A DNA stretch of 64,000 bases, taken from the NCBI GenBank assembly GCA_964358855.1, contig CAYHQQ010000001.1:186001-250000 (forward strand), given 5' to 3'. A program made the translations under genes and the position numbers. The DNA comes from UBA2396 sp038042175 (GTDB lineage Bacteria; Planctomycetota; Phycisphaerae; Phycisphaerales; UBA1924). Within the stretch, counting starts at the first letter, position 1; each line of letters begins with the position of its first letter. The notes beneath the pieces are model-generated. The model did no database searches. It saw only the letters and a list, made by a program, of their open reading frames with translations, and had not been told where the DNA came from. Below, one piece after another: positions 8,743 through 16,767 of the stretch.

Positions 8743-9940
8743 AGACCCGCTCAAGCTCGGCCACCATGACGCCGGCACTGAAGCGGCGGCGGCAAAGCTC
8801 CCGGCCTTGCTGGGCGAGTCTGTGGCGTGCATCGGGAGCATCGTACAACGATCGAACCGCCTCGCGCAGGAGGGCAAGATCTCCCAGGGGCACCAGCCGC
8901 CCGGTCTCCCCCTCGATGCACGCCTCCCTGGTCCCATCGACGTCGTAGGCGACGGGGCAGACACGCGCGAGCAGGGCCTGCGGGACCGTGCGGGGAAGGC
9001 CCTCGCGCGAGCTGGGGTGGATGAGGATGTCCATCGCCCGCATCAGGCCCGGCACGCGGTCGCTGGGAACCAGCCCGGTGGTGAGAAGCTGATCGGCCAG
9101 CCCCAAAGCCCGGGCGCGGGCCAGCAGGCGATCTCGCCACCATCCGTCGCCCACCCAAAGCAATTTCCAGTTGGGGTGGCTCTTGAGGTCATCGCCCAGG
9201 GCACTGAGCAGGTCGTCGTGCCCCTTGTGCTCGGCGAGACGCGACACTGTGCCAATCACAAAGTCGGTCTCACCCAGCCCCAGGGATGCTCGCTGAGCCT
9301 CTCGCGACTCCCCCGGCGAGGCGGCCTGGAGGTACCGATCGACCTCCATGCCGGAATAAACGGTCTTGAACTGCTCGGGGCGTCCGATGCCCCGAGCTAG
9401 AAACTGCTGCGTCATGGCGTCGGCCACACTGATGATGAGGTGGCAGCGGCGCGCGGCGTAACGCTCGGCCCACTCGTAGACTTTGTTGGTCCCGCGCACC
9501 TTCAGCCGGCGGGCCAACGATCCCTCGATGGGCATGAACGGCGGGCCGTGGATCGTGTGGACGATCCCCATGCCCGGCGAGCGGCGAAAGGGCGACTCCC
9601 ACGCCGCCGCCCGCCCGACGATTCCAGCCTTGGACGAGTGCGTGTGCACGATGTCGGGCTTGAGGCGTTCGATGAGTTGACGGAGCTGAACCTTGGCCCG
9701 GCGGTCGCGGATGGGGCTCAGCTCGCGGCACAGATCGGGGACTTCGTGGGGGGCGATGGTTCCCCCGGTGTCACTGCGGAAGGCCGTCACGCGCTCGAGC
9801 ATGGAGCCCTCAGGGCCGAAGATGGGCCCGTAGGCGAGATGGACCTCGTGCCCCAGGCGCGACTGCCCCTCGCAGGAGAGAACGGTGTTCTCCTGCGAGC
9901 CGCCCAGGATCAGTCGTGTCGAGACATGGAGGATTCGCAC
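8711..9940 (-). CDS. Glycosyltransferase family 4 (GT-B fold)
   Basis: 409 residues from a GTG at 9940, giving the typical start VRILHVSTRLILGGSQENT; the frame runs open further upstream but that part is not conserved in style. Features: N-terminal GT4 domain with DIVHTHSSKAGIVGR and VHTIHGPPF; acceptor/donor hinge TVYSGMEVDRYL; C-terminal donor domain with IGTVSRLAEHKGHDDLL, LLWVGDGWWRDRL and HPSSREGLPRTVPQAL. The E-x7-E donor motif has Gln in the second position, as in other members with PQAL. It probably transfers a sugar from a nucleotide donor to a cell-surface glycan or lipid carrier; substrate unknown. Divergent from trpE (56 nt), linked to the exported protein downstream. Confidence 0.88.
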   Translation of the reverse strand: MRILHVSTRLILGGSQENTVLSCEGQSRLGHEVHLAYGPIFGPEGSMLERVTAFRSDTGGTIAPHEVPDLCRELSPIRDRRAKVQLRQLIERLKPDIVHTHSSKAGIVGRAAAWESPFRRSPGMGIVHTIHGPPFMPIEGSLARRLKVRGTNKVYEWAERYAARRCHLIISVADAMTQQFLARGIGRPEQFKTVYSGMEVDRYLQAASPGESREAQRASLGLGETDFVIGTVSRLAEHKGHDDLLSALGDDLKSHPNWKLLWVGDGWWRDRLLARARALGLADQLLTTGLVPSDRVPGLMRAMDILIHPSSREGLPRTVPQALLARVCPVAYDVDGTREACIEGETGRLVPLGDLALLREAVRSLYDAPDARHRLAQQGRELCRRRFSAGVMVAELERVYAQALSLARR

Positions 9941-9996
9941 GGTGGAGAGGGTATTGATCTGACGCGGGCCAGAACAGGTCACCCTAGGATCGTCCG

Positions 9997-11667
9997 ATGT
10001 CGAGCCCTTCCCGCGAAGATTTCGTGCGCCTGGTCGAACGCCACCGCTCCGGCGACAAGACCCTCGCCGTGCCCATGTCGGTGCGGCTTCTGGGCGACCA
10101 GTTGACGCCCGTGCTGGCCTACCGGCGCCTGGTCGCCCCCGACGAGCGGACGGCCCCGTCGTTTCTGCTTGAATCGGTTGAGGGTGGTGAGCGCCAGGGA
10201 CGGTACTCGATCCTCTCATCCAGACCAGTCATCGAGGTGGTGGCCTACAGCGCCGACAACGACAACCAGCGCGTCGAGATCGCCGACCGACGAGAGCATC
10301 CCGAGCTTGCCGAGGCGATGGAGGCGCAGGCGGACGAGGACAACCCCCTGTTTGTGCCGCGGGCCATCTCGCGGCAGTTCCACCTTGTCATTCCGCCAAG
10401 CCCCAGCCCGCGCGACGAATTGCCGCGTGCCTTTCTGGGCGGATGGGTCGGCTTTGCCGCGTACGACACGGTGCGGTACGCCGAGCCCGACAAGCTGGCG
10501 TTCGCGACCGCGCCCAAAGACGACCGAGGCCTGCCGACACTCCACTTTGGCTTTTACGACGGGGTTGTCATCTTCGACCACGTCGACAAGCTGGTGCACG
10601 TGGTGCAGATGGCCCTGGTGGGCCCTGACCAGGACGCCGGCGAGGCGTACGACAAGGCCCAAGCGAGGCTTGAATACCGCGTCGAAGAAATCCAACTCCA
10701 CACCAAGCCCCTGCCATCGGGACGCGTGGACGCTGATCGGGCGCCGACACCCCTGGCGAGCAACACGACAAGAGAGGCTCATGCGGCGATGGTGGCGCGG
10801 GCGATGGAGTACATCCGCGCGGGCGACATCTTTCAGGTCGTGGTCGGACAGCGCTTCGAGCGCACGAGCCGTGTCGATCCGTTCGACGTCTACCGAGCGC
10901 TTCGGGCCGTGAACCCGTCGCCCTACATGGGGTACATCCAGGCCCAATGGTGCATCCTGGTCGCGAGCAGCCCGGAGATTCTCTGCCGGGTCCGGACGAC
11001 CGACGCCAAGCGAGTCGTCACCAACCGCCCGTTGGCGGGCACACGTCGGCGCGGCGCAACGCCCGAGGAAGATCTGGCCCTCGAACGCGAGCTTCTGGCC
11101 GACCAGAAGGAACGGGCCGAGCACATCATGCTCGTCGATCTGGGTCGAAACGACGTCGGGCAGGTCGCCGTGCCGGGCACGATCGAGCTCGCCAAAGTGA
11201 TGGAGATCGAACGATACAGCCACGTGATGCACATCAGCAGCACCGTGACCGGCGAGCTTCGCCCGGATCTTGACTGCTGGGACGCCCTCCGAGCGGCGCT
11301 GCCCGTCGGCACCATCTCAGGTGCCCCCAAGGTCCGCGCGATGCAGATCATCGATGAGCTCGAGCCGGTGCGCCGCGGCCCCTATGGCGGCGGCTTCGGG
11401 TACGTCGGCCTCGACGGGCAGATGGACATCGCGCTGGCGCTTCGCACCATTGTCGTGCCCGTCGATCTTGCCCAGGGCGTCGACTCGCCATCACCCAGCT
11501 GGACGTACCACATCCAGTCGGCCGGCGGCATCGTGGCCGACAGCAACGCGCCCGACGAGTATCAGGAAACGGTCAACAAGGCGGCCGCCCTGTCGCGGGC
11601 GATCGATGTGGCCGAGCAGGCGTTCCACGCGCCCGCCCCGGGTTCGTTCAGTTTGCCTCGCCCTTGA
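9997..11667 (+). CDS. trpE: Anthranilate synthase component I
   Basis: 556 residues; AGGA lies 7 nt before the ATG at 9997. It converts chorismate and ammonia/glutamine nitrogen to anthranilate, the first step of tryptophan synthesis, with a TrpG amidotransferase that is not in this window. The N-terminal part has FLLESVEGGERQGRYS, the LLES feedback-tryptophan site of TrpE (residue ~55). The chorismate-binding domain (~260-520) shows IFQVVVGQRFERT, PSPYMGYI, LAGTRRRGATPEED, LVDLGRNDVG, PVGTISGAPKVRAM and GGGFGYVG. The tail overlaps the convergent TPR-peptidase gene by 20 nt. Stands alone, not in a trp operon. Confidence 0.95.
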   Translation: MSSPSREDFVRLVERHRSGDKTLAVPMSVRLLGDQLTPVLAYRRLVAPDERTAPSFLLESVEGGERQGRYSILSSRPVIEVVAYSADNDNQRVEIADRREHPELAEAMEAQADEDNPLFVPRAISRQFHLVIPPSPSPRDELPRAFLGGWVGFAAYDTVRYAEPDKLAFATAPKDDRGLPTLHFGFYDGVVIFDHVDKLVHVVQMALVGPDQDAGEAYDKAQARLEYRVEEIQLHTKPLPSGRVDADRAPTPLASNTTREAHAAMVARAMEYIRAGDIFQVVVGQRFERTSRVDPFDVYRALRAVNPSPYMGYIQAQWCILVASSPEILCRVRTTDAKRVVTNRPLAGTRRRGATPEEDLALERELLADQKERAEHIMLVDLGRNDVGQVAVPGTIELAKVMEIERYSHVMHISSTVTGELRPDLDCWDALRAALPVGTISGAPKVRAMQIIDELEPVRRGPYGGGFGYVGLDGQMDIALALRTIVVPVDLAQGVDSPSPSWTYHIQSAGGIVADSNAPDEYQETVNKAAALSRAIDVAEQAFHAPAPGSFSLPRP

Positions 11668-14284
11668 GCTTGGCCAGCGATTCGAGTCTCTTCTTGTGAA
11701 CCTCGCGGTCGGGCTCGAGCAGCACCAGGGCCTCGAGCTGCCACTTCGCCGCGTCGTAGTCCTTGCGCTTGATCGCAACCACCGCCGCCAGCTCCCGCGT
11801 GGCTGGGTCGTAGGGCGCGATGCGGACGGCCCTGAGCGCCTTGGCCCACGCCTTGTCCAGATCGCCCGCGACGCCGTATCGGTTGGCAAGCTCCATGGCG
11901 AACGCGGCGGTGTACTGCTCTCGGGCGTCGAGATACTCGAGGTGCTCGGCCGCCAGCGCCAGCGCGTCGGGCTGCGACGAGCCGCCGCCCGAGAGGAACC
12001 AGGTGGCCAGCAGCTTGTGCGGCAGCGGATCAACCGGCCGGGCCTTGGCGTAACGAACCAGGAGCGGGAGCATCTCCTGCGTCGGTTGGTTTTTCGAGGC
12101 CTCGAGCCTCGCGGTGATCGCCAGCTCGAGCACGTCGGTGTGCTCTGGGTGCTTGGCCAGACACGCGTCGGCCAGCGCCACGGTGATCTTGCCGGGTGCC
12201 TTTCCGCCGCCCTCCTCGCGGAGGATCTCCTTCAGCGGCGGGGTCACCGAGGGTCCGCCCATGCCCCACTTCGCGAGCTCGCCCGTTCCCCACACCGTGA
12301 AGTCCTTGAGGAACTGCTCGCGGTCGATGCCCAGCACGCTCTTGACCGCCTCGGGCTCCTTGACGCCCGCGCCGTACTTGTCGAGCAGGTCGAGCGTCGC
12401 CTTAGAGCCCCATCGCTCGATGATGTACGCGTACATCCACTGTCCCTGCGCGTACGCCTGCCCACGATCGCTCGCCTTCTTCGGCCGCACGAACGCCAGG
12501 TTGATCTCGTCGAAGTCGAAGAGCGCGTCGTTCTCGACCGCGTTTCGCAGCAGCTTGCACGCGGAGTAGTCTCGGGGAGCATCCTCCAGATTCACAGCGG
12601 CGGCCTCGGTGTACCAGTGCGGCAGCCGGTTCTTCGTCCGCGCCAGAGTGACGGTGTGCGTGTACTCGTGCCGGACCACGCGAACCCAGTCGTAGGGCCC
12701 GACGAGATGGTTGGGCCCGCTGCGGGGCGCCTCCATCGCGACCACAGGCCCCGTCGCCGCCGCGATCGTGTGGATGCGGGGCATGCCCGCGATGCGAACG
12801 GCGAACCAGCGATGGTCGGGCATCAGCTCGATCAAGGTCTTGCCGTTCATCGCGAAATCGATTCCCCCGTCGCCCTTGCCCGACACGCGCGCGTGGTTGG
12901 CCTCCAGCGGCTCGAGCATCTCGCGAGCCACGATCCCGTCGACCCCGGGCTTGAAACGAACGACAAAGTGCTCGCTCTCGACCCTGTCGTACGTCGCCAT
13001 CTCTCGAACCAGTCGAAGGGTGTTGTCCGCGCGGACGTTAAAAGGGTCGAGCTCAAACGCCGCCTCCAAAGCCTTGAGCGACTCCTCGTCACGCCCGGCC
13101 TGCATTTCCAGGAGACCCAGCTCCGAGAGCGGCCTGGCCCATCCCGGCGCCAGCTTCGAGGCCGCTCGAAGGTGGACCGCCGCCTCGGCGTACTGCCGAG
13201 CGTCGCTGAGCACCCTCCCGACCTCAAACTCCGCCGCGGCACTCCCGGGGAACGACTCTTCGAATGCCTTGAGCAGAGCGGTCGTTCGCGGCACATCAAA
13301 CGCGATCGCCGCCGTCGCCGCCTCGATCAACTTGAGCAACGGTGAGTTGGGGTACTTCGCAAGCGCGGGCGCGAGCGTGAGCGCGGCGCCGTCGGAGTCG
13401 GACTGGCGCAGCCTCGCTCGGGCGACAAGGGTCGCCGCGTAGGGCGATCCTGGGGCATCCTCCGATATCTGCCCGGCCAGCGACTCGGCCTCGTCGAACG
13501 CGAACGTGTCGACCGCCAGGGAGCCCAGCGCGAACTTCGCCTCCGCCGAGCGGGGACACAGCTCGATCGCCTCGCGGGCGGCCTTCTCGCCCTCCTCCCC
13601 GTTGTCCTTGTCGACCAGCAGCACCGCCTCGACCGCGAACGCGCGCCAGCACAGACGATCAAGCTCCGTCCGCGCCCGGGCAAGCATCGCGAGCATCGCC
13701 CGGTAGTCGCCCGCTTTGGCCGTCGCGCCCGTGATCGACGCGGGCAGATCGGCCCGCAGCATCATGCACCGCACGCCCTCCACCAGATCCTCGGCACTGT
13801 CGAGCTTCTCGCCCGCCAGCCGCTCGGCGAGCGGCTTGAGAAGTGCTTCGGCTTCGACGCCCCTCCCAGCCAGCAGCAGCGCCTGACATCGCAGCCGAAT
13901 CACCCGCGGCGCGGGAGACTTTGCCGCGGCCAATTCGGCGGTCGCCGCCAGGGCCCCCGCGATCTCGCCCCGATTGATCATGCCCTCGACCCGATCGAGC
14001 AAATCGGCGCCGGCATCGGCAAGGGCAGCGTCGTCCCAGCGCCCAACAAGCACCGCGGCCTGCCCCTTGCGAACGGGCGTGTCCAGGTCGCCGTCCTCCC
14101 ACACCCCGTGGCGAATCCTGATGTCCTTGCGTTCCTCCTCCGTGAGCGACTGTCCTTCGAGCAGCTTGGCGACCGGGGCCGGGACCGCCGGCGGCTCGAC
14201 CGCCAGCGCCCACCCTGCGGCGACCATGATGGCGCCCACCAAACCCGCGAGACTCGCCGAACGCTTGCGTGCGACTGGCATCAT
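11648..14284 (-). CDS. Exported TPR protein with zinc metallopeptidase (peptidase MA-like) domain
   Basis: 878 residues. Two adjacent ATGs (14284, 14281) follow GAAGGA; a signal peptide starts there (RSASLAGLVGAIMVAAGWALA). Long N- and C-terminal regions are TPR-like helical repeats (for example WARPLSELGLLEMQAGRDEE, then ALEAAFELDPFNVRADNTL). The central domain has the gluzincin motif HEYTH (~residue 540) followed by RLPHWYTEAAAVNLED, where the downstream Glu would be the third zinc ligand, as in peptidase MA-like proteins. The protein is probably periplasmic and acts on or monitors envelope proteins. It starts 7-10 nt after the stop of the lipoprotein gene upstream, so the two form an operon. 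Ends overlap trpE by 20 nt. Confidence 0.8.
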   Translation of the reverse strand: MMPVARKRSASLAGLVGAIMVAAGWALAVEPPAVPAPVAKLLEGQSLTEEERKDIRIRHGVWEDGDLDTPVRKGQAAVLVGRWDDAALADAGADLLDRVEGMINRGEIAGALAATAELAAAKSPAPRVIRLRCQALLLAGRGVEAEALLKPLAERLAGEKLDSAEDLVEGVRCMMLRADLPASITGATAKAGDYRAMLAMLARARTELDRLCWRAFAVEAVLLVDKDNGEEGEKAAREAIELCPRSAEAKFALGSLAVDTFAFDEAESLAGQISEDAPGSPYAATLVARARLRQSDSDGAALTLAPALAKYPNSPLLKLIEAATAAIAFDVPRTTALLKAFEESFPGSAAAEFEVGRVLSDARQYAEAAVHLRAASKLAPGWARPLSELGLLEMQAGRDEESLKALEAAFELDPFNVRADNTLRLVREMATYDRVESEHFVVRFKPGVDGIVAREMLEPLEANHARVSGKGDGGIDFAMNGKTLIELMPDHRWFAVRIAGMPRIHTIAAATGPVVAMEAPRSGPNHLVGPYDWVRVVRHEYTHTVTLARTKNRLPHWYTEAAAVNLEDAPRDYSACKLLRNAVENDALFDFDEINLAFVRPKKASDRGQAYAQGQWMYAYIIERWGSKATLDLLDKYGAGVKEPEAVKSVLGIDREQFLKDFTVWGTGELAKWGMGGPSVTPPLKEILREEGGGKAPGKITVALADACLAKHPEHTDVLELAITARLEASKNQPTQEMLPLLVRYAKARPVDPLPHKLLATWFLSGGGSSQPDALALAAEHLEYLDAREQYTAAFAMELANRYGVAGDLDKAWAKALRAVRIAPYDPATRELAAVVAIKRKDYDAAKWQLEALVLLEPDREVHKKRLESLAKLKGEAN

Positions 14285-14291
14285 TCGTCCT

Positions 14292-15338
14292 TCATCGGTC
14301 GGTGGTGCCCGGTGACTTGGGATCAACCGGAGGATTGGCGGGCGCTTCAACAGGCTTGGGCGCCTCGGGGATCGGTGCGGGCTTGGCGGGCAAAGCCTGG
14401 TGGAATCCAGAGTCGGAGACCTGCCAGCCAGGCTCCGCCTCCGTGCTGATGATCGACGCGTCGATCTTCGCATCGGAATTCACCTTGACGTTGATGAGCT
14501 GCACGATCGAAACGTCACCGTTGCGGTTCTTCGTGCGGGCCATCCGGGGGAGCAGGCGCTCCGACGGCGAGTCGTCCTTGGCCATCTTTGCCGGCGACTT
14601 GCCGCGGTACCAGATGCGGATTTCCTTGAAATCGTCGGTCTGTTTGAACGCCTCGCGCGGGACAAGTCGCAGCTGCACCGAGCCGGCCGTGAATTTCTTG
14701 AGCGTGTCGTCGGTGAGGTCGGCCTCGGCAGGGAGGAGATGGGCCTCATAGCGGCGCAGGATCTCGTCCTTGCTCTGTCCGATCGGGATCGGGAGCGGGC
14801 CCTCGCCGAGTTTGAGCGGGTCGAAGCTCTCGCCAGGACCGACAATCTGCCGGCGGGTCATGCGCTTGTCACCCGGGAACTTGTCGGCGAACACCGTGCC
14901 GTCGAAGACGTGGATGCGGGTCTCTTCCCGCTTGGTCCTGCCGACGATGAGCGAATCGAATCTCACCGCGAAGCGTTTGGTCGCCCGGGCGACAACCTCA
15001 CCGGGCTTGTCGGCGGCGCCCTGGGCCGGCTTGGGACGCAGAATCTGAAAGTACATCGCCCCCTGCCTGATCTGGCGCTCACCCTCGAGATCGAAGGTGC
15101 GGTCGTAGCTGATGTCGGCCTGGAGCTGATCGAGACCAAGGTCGGCCGTTTCCAGCGCGCCCAGCAGTTCCTCGGCGCTCGAAAACTCGCCGACTTTGAC
15201 CTGGGGTGGCACCTTGACAGGCTCGGCCGCCTTCCCCGCCTGGGCCGTGCCGGCCGGCTCGGCCGGAGGCGGAGTCGATGCGGGCTGGCACGCCAGCAAT
15301 CCGGCGAGGACGAGCGCGGCAAAAATGAGGCTGGACAC
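14292..15338 (-). CDS. Predicted lipoprotein of unknown function (outer-membrane carrier LolA-like style)
   Basis: 348 residues from a GTG at 15338, with AGGAG 6 nt upstream. Lipoprotein signal FAALVLAGLLAC with the Cys at residue ~17, followed by a Pro/Ala-rich linker. The mature part has beta-rich segments (DISYDRTFDLEGERQIRQG, FDSLIVGRTKREETRIHVFD) that resemble LolA/LppX-type folds, and a Pro-rich tail. It shares an operon with the TPR-metallopeptidase downstream. The fold assignment is weak; the lipoprotein call is firm. Confidence 0.72.
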   Translation of the reverse strand: MSSLIFAALVLAGLLACQPASTPPPAEPAGTAQAGKAAEPVKVPPQVKVGEFSSAEELLGALETADLGLDQLQADISYDRTFDLEGERQIRQGAMYFQILRPKPAQGAADKPGEVVARATKRFAVRFDSLIVGRTKREETRIHVFDGTVFADKFPGDKRMTRRQIVGPGESFDPLKLGEGPLPIPIGQSKDEILRRYEAHLLPAEADLTDDTLKKFTAGSVQLRLVPREAFKQTDDFKEIRIWYRGKSPAKMAKDDSPSERLLPRMARTKNRNGDVSIVQLINVKVNSDAKIDASIISTEAEPGWQVSDSGFHQALPAKPAPIPEAPKPVEAPANPPVDPKSPGTTDR

Positions 15339-15522
15339 GCGAGGGCTCCTGGTGGGTGAACGATACGATCGGCCGCCTGTTTAGACCGGTGGACGTCGGA
15401 AAGGTTCAGCACCGGTCCAAGGGGGTCTGGTGGGGACCTGATACCCTATCATCGCCGGCAAAGGTTGGCGACGCCCCGCGACGGATTCGCGTGGCCTGGA
15501 TCGGATTTCAAGGACCTATTCG

Positions 15523-15882
15523 ATGCGTGGACTCGTCAGATTCATCGCGTTCTTTGTCGCCCTGGTGCCGCTGGTGTTCGCCGGGCTGCTCTGGAACGCC
15601 ACGGGCCAGAAGCTCTTCACGCAGCTGCCCTCCGACGCCCTGGCCAAGATGCTCGAGGCCAAGCCCGCGGTCGATCCGTTCGCCGAACTGGGCACGAACG
15701 ACCTGGCCGGCAAGCCCGAAGAGGTCGACAACGTATTCCATCTGGGAATCCTGCCCGCCGGGTGGGGGAACTCGTTCGCCGATTCGGCGTCGGTTCTGAG
15801 CCTGGGCGCTCCTGGGTTCTTTCTCCTGCTCTGCCTCATGTTTGCAACACGGCGCGAAAAAATCGCGCCCGTCAAAGCTTGA
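15523..15882 (+). CDS. Small membrane protein of unknown function
   Basis: 119 residues; AAGGA 8 nt before the ATG. An N-terminal transmembrane helix (VRFIAFFVALVPLVFAGLLW) and a second one near the C-terminus (LGAPGFFLLLCLMFATRR) enclose about 60 extracytoplasmic residues. No family recognised. It lies 37 nt ahead of the YceI gene and is likely cotranscribed with it. The 184-nt gap upstream is divergent with the lipoprotein gene and contains TATCAT near 15448 as a possible -10. Confidence 0.65.
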   Translation: MRGLVRFIAFFVALVPLVFAGLLWNATGQKLFTQLPSDALAKMLEAKPAVDPFAELGTNDLAGKPEEVDNVFHLGILPAGWGNSFADSASVLSLGAPGFFLLLCLMFATRREKIAPVKA

Positions 15883-15919
15883 ATTGCCGCGCCCCGCCGC
15901 GGTCCATCCTGGAGGTCTC

Positions 15920-16762
15920 ATGCCGCGTCCCTCGCTTTGCGTCTCCCTCTGTGCGTTCATCGGCTTGGCCGGCCTGGCTCAAGCGGTCACCCAGCCGCAG
16001 GACCCCAAGCCCGCCGAGATCAAGCAGCCCGACCCCAAGCCCGATGCCAAGGTCGCCCCCGTGATCAAGCGCGCCGAGTCGGGCAAGTCGCTGGTCGTTC
16101 CCGACGATCAGTCCAAGCTCGGCACGCCCTACCACACGCTCTCGACGGGCGCCAAGCAGATCACGTTCGTCTCCGCCGCCCACAACGCCAAGTCCGAGGG
16201 ACACTCCGCGGGCGTGATCGGATACGCCGTCGCCGGGCCGACCGACACTCCCGCGGCCCTCAAGGCCGGGGCGTGGTTGATGCCCGTGAAGAGCCTCGAA
16301 ACGGGCAACAAGACCAAGGACAAGAACCTCACCAAAGCCGAGTGGCTCGACGCCACCCGATTTCCCGACCTCAGCTTCGTGCTCAAAGAGGTGAAGGACT
16401 CCAAGATCCACAAGGAAACGCCCGAGGGCAAGTCCTTCGCGTGCACGCTGGTGGGCACGATGACCATGCACGGCGTGTCCAGAGAGATCACGATCCCCGA
16501 CACCATCATCGCTTTCCTTACCGCGTCAACCAAAACCGCCGCCGTCGCCAAGGGCGACCTCATGTCCATCCGGTGCAAGTACATCGTCAAACTCACCGAC
16601 TACGGCATCACCAACGAGTATGTAACCACGTCGCTCAGCGTCGCCGACGAGATCCAGATCGACCAGAGCCTCACGCTCTCCACCGTCCCGCCCGAGAAGC
16701 AGGATCCAAGGCCCGAGGCCAAGTCGGACGCAAAGCCCGAAGCAAAGCCCGAGGCAAAGTGA
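15920..16762 (+). CDS. Exported YceI-family protein
   Basis: 280 residues; start ATG at 15920 with GGAGG immediately upstream. Signal peptide MPRPSLCVSLCAFIGLAGL ending AQA. The central region matches the YceI lipocalin-like fold that binds polyisoprenoid or other amphipathic ligands in the periplasm: ITFVSAAHNAKSEGHSAG, NLTKAEWLDATRFPDLSF, GTMTMHGVSREITIP and KYIVKLTDYGI. Both ends are low-complexity Pro/Lys/Glu (DPKPxA repeats), flexible linkers. Converges with the TPR-glycosyltransferase gene (5 nt). Confidence 0.85.
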   Translation: MPRPSLCVSLCAFIGLAGLAQAVTQPQDPKPAEIKQPDPKPDAKVAPVIKRAESGKSLVVPDDQSKLGTPYHTLSTGAKQITFVSAAHNAKSEGHSAGVIGYAVAGPTDTPAALKAGAWLMPVKSLETGNKTKDKNLTKAEWLDATRFPDLSFVLKEVKDSKIHKETPEGKSFACTLVGTMTMHGVSREITIPDTIIAFLTASTKTAAVAKGDLMSIRCKYIVKLTDYGITNEYVTTSLSVADEIQIDQSLTLSTVPPEKQDPRPEAKSDAKPEAKPEAK

Positions 16763-16767
16763 GACCG